Shown in pieces: positions 1-9,903 of a DNA stretch of 64,000 nt; position 1 is the stretch's first letter; each line of letters opens with the position of its first letter. This DNA comes from Stigmatella aurantiaca DW4/3-1. Its GTDB lineage: Bacteria; Myxococcota; Myxococcia; Myxococcales; Myxococcaceae. The DNA is taken from contig NC_014623.1 in assembly GCF_000165485.1 (NCBI RefSeq), positions 5,412,893-5,476,892 on the forward strand, given 5' to 3'. The notes under the pieces are model-generated. The model was not told the origin of the DNA and searched no databases. It worked only from the letters and a program-made list of their open reading frames with translations. Both the position numbers and the translations under genes were made by a program.

Positions 1-2
1 TC

Positions 3-716
3 CAGGGCAAGCCCGAGGGGCTCTCGGCCCCCGTCGTGGAGCGGGCGCTGGAGCAAAGCCTGGAGCGCCTCGGCACCGACCACGTGGACCTCTTCTATCT
101 CCACCAGCCGGATCCCGCGACCCCCATCGAGGAGACGTTGGGGGCCGTGGAGCGCCTGCTCCGAGCGGGGAAGGCGCGGCACTGGGGGGTGTCCAACTTC
201 GCGGCGTGGCAACTCCTGGAGCTGGACACGCTGTGCGATGCGCGGGGCATGCCCCGGCCCGCCGTCTCCCAGGTGCTGTACAACCTGGTCGTGCGCCAGA
301 TTGAGATGGAGTACCTGCCCTTCGCGCGCCGCTACCCCGTGCACACCACCGTCTACAACCCCTTGGCCGGAGGCGTGCTCACGGGCCGCTACGTCCGGGG
401 CGCCGCCCCGCCCCGAGGTTCCCGGTTGGTCACGAACCGGATGTACCAGGGCCGCTATGGCTCGGACCGGCTGCTGGAGCAGGTGGAGGCGCTTCAGGCC
501 GTGGCCACGGCCGAGGGCATGACGCTGGTGGAGATGGCCTATGCCTGGCTCCTGGGACGGCCTGGCGTGGACTCCCTGCTGGTGGGGCCCGGCTCCGTCG
601 AGCACCTGGACGCCGCGCTGGCGGCGCAAGCGCGGCCCCTGTCTCCAGACACCCTTGCCCGGCTCGATGAGTTGCACCAGGCGTTCCTGGGCACGGACGC
701 CCGCTACGCGAGGTGA
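3..716 (+). CDS. Aldo/keto reductase, 3' part (5' end outside window)
   Basis: The open frame is already running at the left edge, so the N-terminus (nucleotide-binding start and catalytic Asp/Tyr) lies upstream of the window. What remains is the C-terminal two thirds of an aldo/keto reductase TIM barrel: [16 protein letters not shown] (the strand carrying the conserved D-x-x-x-x-H), [16 protein letters not shown] (the conserved GVSNF), the [14 protein letters not shown] strand, and a C-terminal block [20 protein letters not shown] typical of the NADPH-binding end. The family reduces aldehydes and ketones with NADPH in the cytoplasm; the substrate cannot be read from the sequence. The stop overlaps the region just before the next gene, suggesting the two are co-transcribed. 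Confidence 0.9.
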   Translation, partial: QGKPEGLSAPVVERALEQSLERLGTDHVDLFYLHQPDPATPIEETLGAVERLLRAGKARHWGVSNFAAWQLLELDTLCDARGMPRPAVSQVLYNLVVRQIEMEYLPFARRYPVHTTVYNPLAGGVLTGRYVRGAAPPRGSRLVTNRMYQGRYGSDRLLEQVEALQAVATAEGMTLVEMAYAWLLGRPGVDSLLVGPGSVEHLDAALAAQARPLSPDTLARLDELHQAFLGTDARYAR

Positions 717-718
717 CC

Positions 719-1540
719 ATGCTGCGCGTGGATCCCCTGGGCTTCGATGTGGACGCGGCGCTCGCGCACTACGCCGAGCACGGCTACGCCCGCCTGGGCC
801 TGCTGCTGAGCGAGGAGGGCCTGGCCGCCCTGCGCGAACGGGCCGATGACCTGATGCTCGGGCGTGTGAGCTACCCGGGCCTCTTCTTTCAGCTCGATGC
901 ACCCTCCGGCCGCTATGAGGATGCGCCCTTGGGACTGGGGTGGCAGGGCCCCTCGCTCGATTACCGGAAGCTGGAGAAGCTGGAGTTGGATCCTCGCTTC
1001 CGGGCGTGGCTGGAGAACCCCCTCTTCGAACGCATCGTCCGGGCCCGCATCGCTGGGGACATCGTTCTTTACCGCTCCATCCTCTTTCACAAGGGCCAGG
1101 CAGGGGGCAGCAACCTTCCCTGGCACCAGGATGGCGGCAAGCTCTGGGGCATCACCCAGGAGCCGGAACTCCAGATCTGGACCGCCCTGGACGACGCGCC
1201 CGAGGAGGGTGGCTGCCTGGAGGTGGTGCCTGGCTCCCACCGGGACGGACTGGTCACCCCCCTGGGAGGCGTCATTCCCCCGGATCAGGTGGCCGCGAAG
1301 GAGGCAGAGGCGCACCGGTTGCTCCTCCCCGTGCGCGCGGGCGAAGTGCTGCTGGTGCACAACCACCTCTGGCACCGCTCGGGCCGAGGGCGCGCGGGCC
1401 AGCGTCGCCGCGCCTTCTCCGTTTGCTACATGAGCGCCAGCACGCGCTGTGTCCGCAAGAAGAAGGCCCCCCGGGTGTTTCCCCCCGTCTTCCGTCACGC
1501 GCTGGAGGCGAGGGAGCCGCACCTCGGCAGGGAGGACTGA
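719..1540 (+). CDS. Phytanoyl-CoA dioxygenase (PhyH) family protein
   Basis: A 273-residue protein of the PhyH branch of Fe(II)/2-oxoglutarate oxygenases, which hydroxylate varied small molecules. The facial triad is visible: the HxD pair in [14 protein letters not shown] (around residue 140) and a distal His in [15 protein letters not shown], followed by the Arg-rich stretch that would hold 2-oxoglutarate. [11 protein letters not shown] is also typical. I chose the ATG at 719 (GAGGTG just upstream); a GTG at 713 is also possible and would overlap the reductase stop. It sits directly behind the aldo/keto reductase in the same direction, so a short redox operon for a small-molecule substrate is likely. 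Its 3' end overlaps the convergent histidine kinase by about 46 bases. Substrate unknown. Confidence 0.88.
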   Translation: MLRVDPLGFDVDAALAHYAEHGYARLGLLLSEEGLAALRERADDLMLGRVSYPGLFFQLDAPSGRYEDAPLGLGWQGPSLDYRKLEKLELDPRFRAWLENPLFERIVRARIAGDIVLYRSILFHKGQAGGSNLPWHQDGGKLWGITQEPELQIWTALDDAPEEGGCLEVVPGSHRDGLVTPLGGVIPPDQVAAKEAEAHRLLLPVRAGEVLLVHNHLWHRSGRGRAGQRRRAFSVCYMSASTRCVRKKKAPRVFPPVFRHALEAREPHLGRED

Positions 1541-3933
1541 GCCCCCGTCTCGCGGCGGGTCCGCTCCGCGGGGAAGATCAGCCGGAACGTCGTCCCTTGC
1601 CCTGCCTGGCTGTCGACGGAGATCTCCCCGCCGAAGCGCGTGACGATGCCCTGGCAGACGAAGAGCCCCAGCCCCGTGCCTTCTCCCACCGGCTTGGTGG
1701 TGAAGAACGGATCGAAGATGCGGGCCCTCAGGTCCGCGGGAATGCCGCCCCCCGTGTCCTTCACCTCGACGATGACGTGCTCCTGGGCCGAGCGCAGCGT
1801 GATGCGGATCTCGTTGTTCTCGGGCTGACCCGGCGCGATGGCCTGGGCGGCATTGATGAAGAGGTTGAGGAAGACCTGGGCGAAGCGGCCCTCGCTGCCC
1901 TCCACCAGGGGGATGTCCGAATAGTCCCGCACCACCTGGGCCCGGGGGCGCAGCTCCGCGCGGGCGATGGTGAGCGCCGACTCGATGACGTGCTTGAGGT
2001 TGACGGGGGCCGGTGCTTCATCGTCCGCGCGGGAGAGCATTTTGAGATCCCCGACGATCTGCCGCATCCGGGAGGTTCCCATGGAGGCCTCGCGCAGCAC
2101 CTCCTCCACCTCCGTCAATCGGCCCGGGGGCAACTCCCGCGCCACCGCTTGCAGCTCGGCCGCCATGAAGTCCAGGTTCGACACCACGAAGGCGAGCGGG
2201 TTGTTGATCTCATGCGCCACGCCGGCGGCCAGCGTGCCCATGGCCACCAACCGATCCGAGAGCACCAGCCGCGTCTGCATCTGCCTGCGCTCGGTGAGAT
2301 CCCTCGCGCTGATGACGGTGGCCGGCTCGCCCAGGAAGACGAGGTTCAGAAAGCTCACCTCGGCCGTCAGCACCCGGCCATTGGCGTTCAGGAAGCGCAA
2401 CTCCCGGGCGCCCGACTGGCCTCGCCCCGGCGGCCCCAGCATCCCCTGGGCCAGGGCACGATCCTCTGGGTGCACGAAGTCCAGCAGCGACGCGCCCTCC
2501 ACCCGGGACGCGGGTTGCTTCAGGAAAACCAGCGCGGAGGGGTTCACGTAGACGAGGGGGCCTCCCCGGTGGACGAAGATGGCCTCGGGCGAGCGCTCGA
2601 TCAGGGAGCGGAAGCTCTCCTCGGAGTGCCGCAGGGCCACCTCCGCCTGGGTGTGCTCGGTGATGTCCAGCGCCGCATGGGCCAGCAGGGTCTGACCGGC
2701 CTTGTCCCGCAGGATGAAGCGGTAGGTGATCCAGTGGAACTCCTTGCCGTCCAGGGACGGGACCATCGACTCGGTCACCGAGGGCAGCCCCGTCTCGAGC
2801 ACCTCGAGATCCTTCTGGCGCATCTGCCGGGCCACGTCGGGAGGCATGAGATCCTCGTCCGTCACGTTCCGCAGCTCCGCCATGCCCAGCTTGTAGAAGC
2901 GCCGGTAGGGCTCGTTGGCCCAGACCCTCCGGCCCTCGGCGTCTCTCACGAAGGCCAGGGCGGGGCTGTTGTCCATGAAGGACGTGAACATCTGCTGCGT
3001 GTCCTGAAGCGCGGCGAGCGCGGCGCCGTGCTCGGCCACCAGCTTCTGCTTGGCCTCGTACTCCGAGGCATTGGCCATGGCCGCCCCCAGCATCACGGCC
3101 AGCAGCTCCAAGGTCCGCCGGCTCCGCTCGCCGAAGGCCTGGGGCCGGGACGAAACGATGTTGAGCACTCCCGCCACGTGCTCCCCGGCCTTCAAGGGCA
3201 CGGTGATCATGGAGCGGATGCCCAACCGCCGGCTGCCCTCCCGGTTCACCCGGGTGTCCGCCTCGGTATCATGAATGAGCAGCACCTCCCCGCTCAGGAG
3301 GCTGGGACCCGCCAGGCTCGTGTCCGCCTGGAGCTGGTAGCCCGAGAAGGCCTCCAGGCTCCCGAGGGAGACGCGATAGCGCAGCGTGTTGGCCTCCAGC
3401 AGCCCGAGGGACACCCCCTCCGCCTCGCAGAGCGCCCGCGCCTGCTCGCAGATGCGCTCCATGACGCGCTGGAGATCCAACCCCGCCTGCATGATGTCGC
3501 GCTGGATCTGGATGACGTCCGCCATCCGCGACAGCTCGTTGCGGCTGGAGGCGCCCAGGGCTTGCTGCCGGGCGAAGGCCGCCCGCCGGTGGGCCAGCAA
3601 CCCGAGCCGCGTGCGCACCTCCGCGGGCGGAAACGGGGCCGCCAGGAACTCATCCACTCCCGCCGCCAGCAGGGGGGCCAACATCGCCTCTTCCAGGCTG
3701 GGCGCCAGGCCCAGGACGAGCGTCCCGGGGGCCGCACAGGCCCGCAGCGACTCCAGCCATTGCGCATCGCGGCTGAGCCGCGAGGCCTCCACGGCCAACA
3801 CCTCCACGCACTCCGTCGCAAGCAACCGTCCCGCGGCCATGGGCTCGGGCTCGAACAGGACGTGGTGGCCCAGACGGGTCATCTCCTCGATGAGTTCTGG
3901 ATAGGCCCCGATGGTGACGAGAAGAATTCTCAT
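1495..3933 (-). CDS. Sensor histidine kinase with pseudo-receiver, GAF and two PAS domains
   Basis: An 812-residue cytoplasmic sensor kinase. The order is a receiver-like N-terminus (about 1-120), a GAF domain (about 150-300), PAS (about 315-430), a second PAS (about 440-550), a HisKA H-box [13 protein letters not shown] (about 570) and a HATPase domain with N box ([11 protein letters not shown]), DTGGGI and [11 protein letters not shown] (about 675-795). The N-terminal receiver-like domain has VEVLAVEAS where the phospho-acceptor Asp would be and FLAAPF in place of the usual F-x-K-P, so it probably cannot be phosphorylated. There is no transmembrane segment, so the ligand or signal is likely intracellular. 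No response regulator lies next to it (an orphan kinase, common in myxobacteria). Start ATG at 3933 lies 104 bases from the divergent WbqC-like gene. Confidence 0.92.
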   Translation of the reverse strand: MRILLVTIGAYPELIEEMTRLGHHVLFEPEPMAAGRLLATECVEVLAVEASRLSRDAQWLESLRACAAPGTLVLGLAPSLEEAMLAPLLAAGVDEFLAAPFPPAEVRTRLGLLAHRRAAFARQQALGASSRNELSRMADVIQIQRDIMQAGLDLQRVMERICEQARALCEAEGVSLGLLEANTLRYRVSLGSLEAFSGYQLQADTSLAGPSLLSGEVLLIHDTEADTRVNREGSRRLGIRSMITVPLKAGEHVAGVLNIVSSRPQAFGERSRRTLELLAVMLGAAMANASEYEAKQKLVAEHGAALAALQDTQQMFTSFMDNSPALAFVRDAEGRRVWANEPYRRFYKLGMAELRNVTDEDLMPPDVARQMRQKDLEVLETGLPSVTESMVPSLDGKEFHWITYRFILRDKAGQTLLAHAALDITEHTQAEVALRHSEESFRSLIERSPEAIFVHRGGPLVYVNPSALVFLKQPASRVEGASLLDFVHPEDRALAQGMLGPPGRGQSGARELRFLNANGRVLTAEVSFLNLVFLGEPATVISARDLTERRQMQTRLVLSDRLVAMGTLAAGVAHEINNPLAFVVSNLDFMAAELQAVARELPPGRLTEVEEVLREASMGTSRMRQIVGDLKMLSRADDEAPAPVNLKHVIESALTIARAELRPRAQVVRDYSDIPLVEGSEGRFAQVFLNLFINAAQAIAPGQPENNEIRITLRSAQEHVIVEVKDTGGGIPADLRARIFDPFFTTKPVGEGTGLGLFVCQGIVTRFGGEISVDSQAGQGTTFRLIFPAERTRRETGAQSSLPRCGSLASSA

Positions 3934-4036
3934 TTTGTTGAAAGTCCCCCCCTTCGCCGTTGTGTCCCCACCATTTCAGCGCGGAGTGGAAAAGTCCACT
4001 CTCAATGTGATTTTACAGCAGGACGCTGTCTTCCGA

Positions 4037-4840
4037 ATGTCGGATGGTATACTCCCACCTGTGTCAGGCACCCCGGGCGTCGTCGTGGCGGAGCAACCCC
4101 ATTACCTGCCATGGCTGGACTTCTACGAGCAGCTGGCGCGGGCCCACACGTTGGTGGTCCTGGACAACGTGCAGTGGCTGCGGCGGGGGTGGCAGCGGCG
4201 GACGCGCGTCGCCCTGCCCCACCATGTGCCCACCCCTGCGCCAACAGAGCCGGGCTTCCAGTGGCTCACCGTTCCCCTGGAGGACGCCCACCGGGACAGC
4301 CTCTTGTCAGAGCTGGCGGTGGACGCGCGCCAGCCCTGGACGCGCAAGCACTTGCAGACTTTTCGTACACTGTACGGACAGCGACCCTATTTCCGTACCC
4401 AGGTGTTGCCCCGGCTGGAGTCCTTCTATGGGCAAGTGGCCGCGGAGCACGGGCCGGGGTCGCTGCTGCGCACCTTGCTGGCCAGCATGGCGCTCTTCTA
4501 CGAGCCGCTGGGCCTGAACCCCCGGCTGGTGCTGGCGTCCACGCTGGACCGCTCCCATCCGGACCGGACGGGGCGCCTGGCCTCGTACTGCGTGCAGACG
4601 GGGGGAGACACGTATTACTCGGCGGCCGGCTCGATGTACGTCCAACCCTCGTTCTTCCGCGAGCGGGGGTTGCGCCTGCTCTGGCAGCGCTTCCGCTACC
4701 CGGCGTATCCCCAGGGGCGCGAGGGGCGGTTCGTGGTGGGCCTGTCCATCGTGGACGTGCTCTCCAACGTGTCCGTGGACGAGGTGCGCGAGTGGCTGAA
4801 GCCCTCGCCGTGGGGGCCCTTCGCCCCTCCGGCCGGGTGA
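4037..4840 (+). CDS. WbqC-like family protein
   Basis: About 267 residues. The N-terminal block VVAEQPHYLPWLDFYEQLAR followed by LDNVQWLRRGWQRRTRV is the hallmark of the WbqC family, whose members occur in O-antigen and other sugar-modification loci and are thought to act on nucleotide-sugar or aminosugar intermediates; the reaction is not firmly established. I placed the start at ATG 4037. The frame stays open upstream to 3911, but that would run antisense into the start of the histidine kinase and no ribosome-binding site supports it. The stop lies one base from the stop of the convergent AAA ATPase. No other polysaccharide genes are adjacent, so its pathway cannot be inferred from context. 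Confidence 0.8.
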   Translation: MSDGILPPVSGTPGVVVAEQPHYLPWLDFYEQLARAHTLVVLDNVQWLRRGWQRRTRVALPHHVPTPAPTEPGFQWLTVPLEDAHRDSLLSELAVDARQPWTRKHLQTFRTLYGQRPYFRTQVLPRLESFYGQVAAEHGPGSLLRTLLASMALFYEPLGLNPRLVLASTLDRSHPDRTGRLASYCVQTGGDTYYSAAGSMYVQPSFFRERGLRLLWQRFRYPAYPQGREGRFVVGLSIVDVLSNVSVDEVREWLKPSPWGPFAPPAG

Positions 4841-4841
4841 G

Positions 4842-6500
4842 CTACGGGAGGGGGGGTTCCGCCTTGTCGAAGCGGACGAAGTAGCTGCGCACGGCGCGAT
4901 CCAGCAGCACGGGGTTGAGCTGGGGGACGATGCCCAGGTAGTTCGCCATGTCGATGACCTGATCCAGCAGATCTCTGGGCTGGCAGGCGGAGAAGAGGCG
5001 GCCCGTGGCGCGGTAGTGCTTCTCCACGAGGTACTCCACCATGGCGGCGTCAAAGGCCACCCCGCGCTTGTGGCAGATGTCCTCGAAGATCTCGAAGAAC
5101 TGCTCCTCGTCCGGGCGATGCACCTCCAGCTTGTAGCGCACGCGGCGCAGGAAGGCGTCATCCACCAGATCCGCGGGCTCCAGGTTGGTGGAGAAGGCGG
5201 CGAACACATCGAAGGGCACCTGCACCTTCTTGCCCGTGTGCAGGGTGATGTTGTCCGTGTCGCTCTCCAGCGGGACGATCCACCGGTTGAGCAGATCCAC
5301 CGGGGAGACCTTCTGCCGTCCAAAGTCGTCGATGAGCAGGATGCCGTTGGTGGCCTTCATCTGGAAGGGCGCCTCGTAGAACTTCACCTCGGGCGAGTAG
5401 ACGAGATCCAGCATCTCCAGCGTCAGCTCGCCGCCCACGACCACCATGGGCCTTCGGCAGCGCACCCAGCGCCGGTCATACGGGGGCTGGCCCGGCTCAT
5501 CGTCGATGGCCCGGTGGAGGATGTTGTCGTAGATGCGGACGATGAAGTCGTCGATGAGGACGGCATGGGGAACGAAGATGTCCCCCTCGAAGCAGTTGAC
5601 CATGCGCTGGCAGATGGCCGTCTTGCCGTTGCCGGGAGGACCGTAGAAGAAGATGGCGCGGCCCGAGTTCATCGCGGGGCCGATGCCGTCGAAGATGTAG
5701 TCGCGGATGATGAGATCGCTGAACTTGTCCTCCATCTGCTCGCGGGTGATGCGGTTGCCGCGGATGGTCTGCTTGCGCACGGCCTGGATCCACTCCTGGA
5801 GGGGCACGGGGGCGGGGCCGTTGTAGCGGTTGCGGTCGAGGATCTGCCGCAGCATCTCGGTGGCGAACGAGGTGAGCTGGTAGATCATGGTGGACTTGCC
5901 CACGCCGGAGGCGCCGCCACCGCGGATGTCCAGGTACTTCTGGCGGCGCAACCCCTCGATGATTTCATCCACGAGGGCGGTGGGCAGCTTGAGGCGGTTG
6001 GCGATGTCCATGCCGCGCATCTCGCCGGCGAAGAAGATGGCCTTGAGGATGAGCTCCTCGACCATGGAGACGGTGAGGCCGCACTCCTCGAGGGTCCGAG
6101 GCTGCTGGGGCCAATACCGGTGGGTGGGCGGCGTGACCGGCTCGATGGCGCGGCGCTGGGAGGTGGCCGTGCGGCGCTCGGGAAGGGCGCCCACCTGCAC
6201 GGGCGTGCGCCGCTCGGTGCCCGAGTACCCCCCGGGAGCCGCCGCGCGGCGGTCGGGGCCGACGTACCCCGGAGGATGGACGGCACGGCGCTCGGCCACC
6301 GGCTCGCTGGGAGGAGGCAAGGACGGCCCCCCGAGAGCAGCCTTGGGCCGAGGGGTCGCAGGCAAAGCCGGATTCATGGAGAGCTGTGGCTCGACCACGA
6401 CCGACGGCATCTCCTTCGGCGTGATGCTGCGGTTCGGATCGGTGTCCAGTTCCGGGGGCTCGAAACCTGGGGGAACTCCCGGCCTCTTCATCTCGGGCAT
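4842..6500 (-). CDS. AAA-type ATPase with Arg-rich N-terminal extension
   Basis: A 552-residue ATPase. Residues about 1-130 are Pro/Arg-rich with a recurring (D/E)RR motif (AERRAV, PDRRAA, TERRTP, PERRTA), probably disordered. A winged-helix-like segment (about 140-230, with IANRLKLPTALVDEIIEGL) follows, then an AAA domain with Walker A FYGPPGNGKTAI (about residue 285) and Walker B GILLIDDFGRQK. The sensor region FSTNLEPADLVDDAFLRRV is also conserved. Members of this family are annotated only as ATPases with possible chaperone activity, and I cannot name the client. It stands alone on the minus strand, between the convergent WbqC-like gene and a divergent acyl-CoA dehydrogenase that starts 85 bases away. 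Confidence 0.85.
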   Translation of the reverse strand: MPEMKRPGVPPGFEPPELDTDPNRSITPKEMPSVVVEPQLSMNPALPATPRPKAALGGPSLPPPSEPVAERRAVHPPGYVGPDRRAAAPGGYSGTERRTPVQVGALPERRTATSQRRAIEPVTPPTHRYWPQQPRTLEECGLTVSMVEELILKAIFFAGEMRGMDIANRLKLPTALVDEIIEGLRRQKYLDIRGGGASGVGKSTMIYQLTSFATEMLRQILDRNRYNGPAPVPLQEWIQAVRKQTIRGNRITREQMEDKFSDLIIRDYIFDGIGPAMNSGRAIFFYGPPGNGKTAICQRMVNCFEGDIFVPHAVLIDDFIVRIYDNILHRAIDDEPGQPPYDRRWVRCRRPMVVVGGELTLEMLDLVYSPEVKFYEAPFQMKATNGILLIDDFGRQKVSPVDLLNRWIVPLESDTDNITLHTGKKVQVPFDVFAAFSTNLEPADLVDDAFLRRVRYKLEVHRPDEEQFFEIFEDICHKRGVAFDAAMVEYLVEKHYRATGRLFSACQPRDLLDQVIDMANYLGIVPQLNPVLLDRAVRSYFVRFDKAEPPLP

Positions 6501-6585
6501 GGGGCTCAGCCTACCCCACTCTTCCTGTTTTCTCCGCCGCCGCTTGGGGGACGTCCCCCCTTGATTCCAGTGTTACCGTAGGAGC

Positions 6586-8244
6586 ATGAGCTTCTTCCAG
6601 GACGCCCCCCGCCTCGGGAACCAATACGACGATGACTCCCTGCTCCAAGGCTACCTGGCTCGCAAGCTGCCCGAGGAGCTGAGACGCTCCCTCACGGACA
6701 CGTTTCGCGAGCTGGGCGAGCTGAGCGGGCAGTACTTCTATGCGTTTCAACTGAGGGATCGGCTCAACGAGCCGGAGCTGACGCAGTGGGATGCGTGGGG
6801 CCGGCGGGTGGACCGGATCGACGTGACGCCGCTGTGGCGCGAGGCGGAGGTGCTGACGGCCCGGCACGGCCTGGTGGCGGTGGCCTACGAGCAGAAGAGC
6901 GCCGAGCTGAGCCGGATCCACCAGTTCGCGCTCAACTACGTCATCCAGCCCTCGCTCGATGTCTACTCGTGCCCCCTGGCGATGACGGACGGGGCGGCGC
7001 GGACGCTGCTGTCGCTGGGCAACACGGCGCTGATCGATCGTGCCCTGCCCCACCTGACGTCGCGGGATCCGGCGGAGTTCTGGACGTCGGGCCAGTGGAT
7101 GACCGAGCGCACGGGAGGCTCGGACGTGGGGCTGACGCAGACGGTGGCGCGGCAGACGCCAGAGGGCTGGCGGTTGTACGGAACGAAGTGGTTCACCTCG
7201 GCGACGACGGCCCAGATGGCCCTGACCCTGGCGCGGCCAGAGGGCAACGGGCCGGGAGGCAAGGGGCTGGCGCTGTTCTACGTGGAGACACGCCAGCCGG
7301 ATGGGTTCCTGAATGGGATTCTCATCAATCGGCTGAAGGACAAGCTGGGAACGCGCAAGGTGCCCACGGCGGAGTTGACGCTGGACGGGGCGCTGGCGGT
7401 CCCGGTGGCGGGGCTGACGGATGGGATCCGGAACATGTCCTCCATGCTGAACGTGACCCGGACGTGGAACGCGGTCGCCTCGGTCTGGATGATGCGGCGG
7501 GCGATGGCGCTGGCCAGGGACTACGCCTCGCGGCGGGTGCAGTTCGGCGCGAAGCTCTCGGAGAAGCCGCTGCACGTGGACACGCTGGCGGGGATGGAGG
7601 CGGAGTTCGAAGGAGCCTTCCTCCTGGCCTTCCGCGCGGCGGAGCTGCTGGGCCGGATGGAGGCGAAGGTGGCCACCGAGCAAGACCTTCAGTTGCAGCG
7701 GTTGGTGACGCCGCTGGCGAAACTGACCACGGGCAAGCAGACGGTGGCGCTGACCTCGGAGGCGCTGGAGAGCTTTGGCGGGGCGGGCTACGTGGAGGAC
7801 ACGGGCCTGCCGAGGATGCTGGCGGACGCCCAGGTCTTGAGCATCTGGGAGGGCACGACGAACGTGCTCTCGCTGGATGCGCTGCGGGCCCTGGCGAAGG
7901 AAGGCACGCTGGACGTGTTCCACGAGGATGTGGAGGCCCGGCTGGCGGTGGCGAAGGAGTCCGGTCTCAAGCCGTGCGTGAAGGCAGCCCAGGACGCGCT
8001 GGAGCACGCCCGGGGCTGGGCGTCCCAGACCCTCGCGAACCCGGTGGGCTTGGAAGCGGGGGCCAGGCGCTTCGCGCTCACGCTGGGCCGGACGATGGAG
8101 CTGGCCTTGTTGGTGGAGCACGCCCAGTGGTGCGTGGACCATGGCCACGGCCCGAAAGTCCTGGCCGCGGCCCGGCGGTTCGCGCGCCACGGCGTGAACC
8201 TGATCACCGACATGGATCTGGACGACTCCCGGCTACTGGCCTGA
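6586..8244 (+). CDS. Acyl-CoA dehydrogenase family protein, AidB-like
   Basis: A 552-residue flavoprotein, longer than the usual 380-residue acyl-CoA dehydrogenase and close to the length of AidB-type members. The signature MTERTGGSDVGLTQT (about residue 175), the middle beta domain YGTKWFTSATTAQMALTLAR, and the C-terminal LSIWEGTTNVLSLDALRAL mark the family; AidB proteins end the fold with a similar block. The family oxidises acyl-CoA thioesters with FAD, whereas AidB itself is linked to the response to DNA alkylation; which role applies here cannot be told. AGGAG lies one base before the ATG. The last 12 bases overlap the convergent lnt gene. Confidence 0.88.
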   Translation: MSFFQDAPRLGNQYDDDSLLQGYLARKLPEELRRSLTDTFRELGELSGQYFYAFQLRDRLNEPELTQWDAWGRRVDRIDVTPLWREAEVLTARHGLVAVAYEQKSAELSRIHQFALNYVIQPSLDVYSCPLAMTDGAARTLLSLGNTALIDRALPHLTSRDPAEFWTSGQWMTERTGGSDVGLTQTVARQTPEGWRLYGTKWFTSATTAQMALTLARPEGNGPGGKGLALFYVETRQPDGFLNGILINRLKDKLGTRKVPTAELTLDGALAVPVAGLTDGIRNMSSMLNVTRTWNAVASVWMMRRAMALARDYASRRVQFGAKLSEKPLHVDTLAGMEAEFEGAFLLAFRAAELLGRMEAKVATEQDLQLQRLVTPLAKLTTGKQTVALTSEALESFGGAGYVEDTGLPRMLADAQVLSIWEGTTNVLSLDALRALAKEGTLDVFHEDVEARLAVAKESGLKPCVKAAQDALEHARGWASQTLANPVGLEAGARRFALTLGRTMELALLVEHAQWCVDHGHGPKVLAAARRFARHGVNLITDMDLDDSRLLA

Positions 8245-9903
8245 GGCCGATGGGGCTCCGGCCGGGCGCCTGCGCCGGGCGTGGAGCCCCTGAGCCAGCA
8301 GCAGCGCCACGCCCAGCACCAGGGCCGTGGGCCCGAACCAGTCCCCCCAGGCCACCATCAGCGTGCCCATGGGCTGGGTGGGCGGCACCGTCATCAGCAC
8401 GCCGGCGCGCTGGCCCACCAGGGCCTCGCGGGTGATGTCGCCCGTGGGGGTGATGAGCGCGGAGATGCCTGAGTTCGTCGCCCGGACCTGGGGCAACCGC
8501 GTCTCGATGCTCCGGAACGCCGCCAACGTCAGGTGCAGCCTCGGCCCGGCGGAGGTTCCAAACCACGAGTCGTTCGAGAGCGTCACGATGAGTTCCGCGC
8601 CTTGGCTCACCGCCTGCGCCACATAGCCAGGGAAGATGGCCTCGTAGCAGATGAGCGGCGCCACCTTGAGCACCCGCCCCCCGCGCAGCGGGAAGTCCAG
8701 CGATTGCGGACCCGGTCCCCGCTTCCACGTGCCCAGCCAGGGCAAGAGGCCTCGGAGCCAGGGCGTGTCCACCGCCTCGGGGATCCACTCCGTCAGCGGG
8801 AACAAGAGCGTCTTGCGGTAGGAGGCGAACTCCAGCCGCTTCTCCTCCTCCCGTCCCACGGGGCCCAGGAACATCGCGGCATTGAACTCACGCTCCTGCG
8901 CCAACTCGTAAGCGCCGAAGATGAGCGGCATCTGACGCTCGCCCACGAAGGTGATGAGCTCGCGATCGAACTCCTCGCCCTCTTCGCTTTTCGGAGAGCC
9001 GAACGTCGTTGGATACACCGTCTCCGGCCAGACGAGCAGATCGGGCCGGGTGTCCTTCATCAGCTCATCGGACAGCGCATAGTGCGTATCCAGGATCATC
9101 CGGAGTGCATCGAACGTCCCCATCTTCGCCGCGAGCTGGCCGTAATTGGTGATGTTCGCCTGCACCACGCCCACGGTCAGACCCGGACCTGTCCCCACGT
9201 GTTCGAGCACCTGCCGGTACCGGAGCGCGCCATAGGCGGCGAGCGTCCCGATCAGGGCCACGGCCACCCCCACCGGGGCGCGCAGCGGCTTGCTGCCGGG
9301 CCACTTCCAGCCCTGGGCCGCGAAAGCCCGCACCGCCGCGAGCACGCATTCATTGACGAGGAAGAGCACCCCCGTCAGCCCATGCGCCCCAGCGATGTCC
9401 GCGCCCTGCCTCAACCAGACGGAGCCATGCAGGCCGTGTCCCAGCGTGTCCGCGAAGAGCTTGGGCCATGCCCATTCCGTGCCCACGTAGACCAGTGCCG
9501 CCGTCAGCCCCACCCGGAGGAAGGCGCCCTCGGGCGCAGCCCGCCGCGCCAGGTGCCGTGCCAGCGCCGCGGTGATGAACTGGGGCTGAAGCACCGGCGC
9601 GCACAGCAGCAACACGAGCCAGTAGGCCCACCCGCCGGAGGACTGGGCGTACTCGCGCAGAGCGTCCGCGAACCACCCGAAGACGATCCCGGTGAAGACG
9701 GTGCTGAGCACCCATCCAGCGGCCAGGGCCTGCCACGCCGTGCGAAGCCGGTGCAGCACGGCCAGCCAGGGCACCAGCGCCACGAAGCCCACCCACACCC
9801 AGGCCGCCTCCACCCGCCCATACAGCAAGACCAGCAACGAGGCCGCCACGGACCCGAGGAAGATCTCCCCCGCCCGGCGCCCCAGGGACAGCCCTGTGCT
9901 CAT
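8233..9903 (-). CDS. lnt: Apolipoprotein N-acyltransferase
   Basis: A 556-residue inner-membrane enzyme that adds the third acyl chain to the N-terminal Cys of lipoproteins. The first 200 residues hold about six hydrophobic segments (such as VAASLLVLLYGRVEAAWVWVGF and YWLVLLLCAPVLQPQFITAAL). The periplasmic nitrilase-like domain follows, with the expected catalytic residues: Glu in LLVWPETVYP (about 280), Lys in YRKTLLFPLTEW (about 355) and Cys in PLICYEAIFPGYV (about 415). A last membrane helix closes the protein (ALVLGVALLLAQGL). Its start codon overlaps the stop of the upstream gene (ATGA at 9900-9903), so the two are translationally coupled. Several predicted lipoproteins elsewhere in the window would be substrates. 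Confidence 0.95.
   Translation of the reverse strand: MSTGLSLGRRAGEIFLGSVAASLLVLLYGRVEAAWVWVGFVALVPWLAVLHRLRTAWQALAAGWVLSTVFTGIVFGWFADALREYAQSSGGWAYWLVLLLCAPVLQPQFITAALARHLARRAAPEGAFLRVGLTAALVYVGTEWAWPKLFADTLGHGLHGSVWLRQGADIAGAHGLTGVLFLVNECVLAAVRAFAAQGWKWPGSKPLRAPVGVAVALIGTLAAYGALRYRQVLEHVGTGPGLTVGVVQANITNYGQLAAKMGTFDALRMILDTHYALSDELMKDTRPDLLVWPETVYPTTFGSPKSEEGEEFDRELITFVGERQMPLIFGAYELAQEREFNAAMFLGPVGREEEKRLEFASYRKTLLFPLTEWIPEAVDTPWLRGLLPWLGTWKRGPGPQSLDFPLRGGRVLKVAPLICYEAIFPGYVAQAVSQGAELIVTLSNDSWFGTSAGPRLHLTLAAFRSIETRLPQVRATNSGISALITPTGDITREALVGQRAGVLMTVPPTQPMGTLMVAWGDWFGPTALVLGVALLLAQGLHARRRRPAGAPSASGQ

Noticed and set aside
940-4884. Long open frame on the plus strand (over 1300 codons) across the PhyH and histidine kinase genes
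   Set aside because: It is the mirror of GC-rich minus-strand coding sequence, has no recognisable domain and contradicts the well-supported kinase and PhyH genes.
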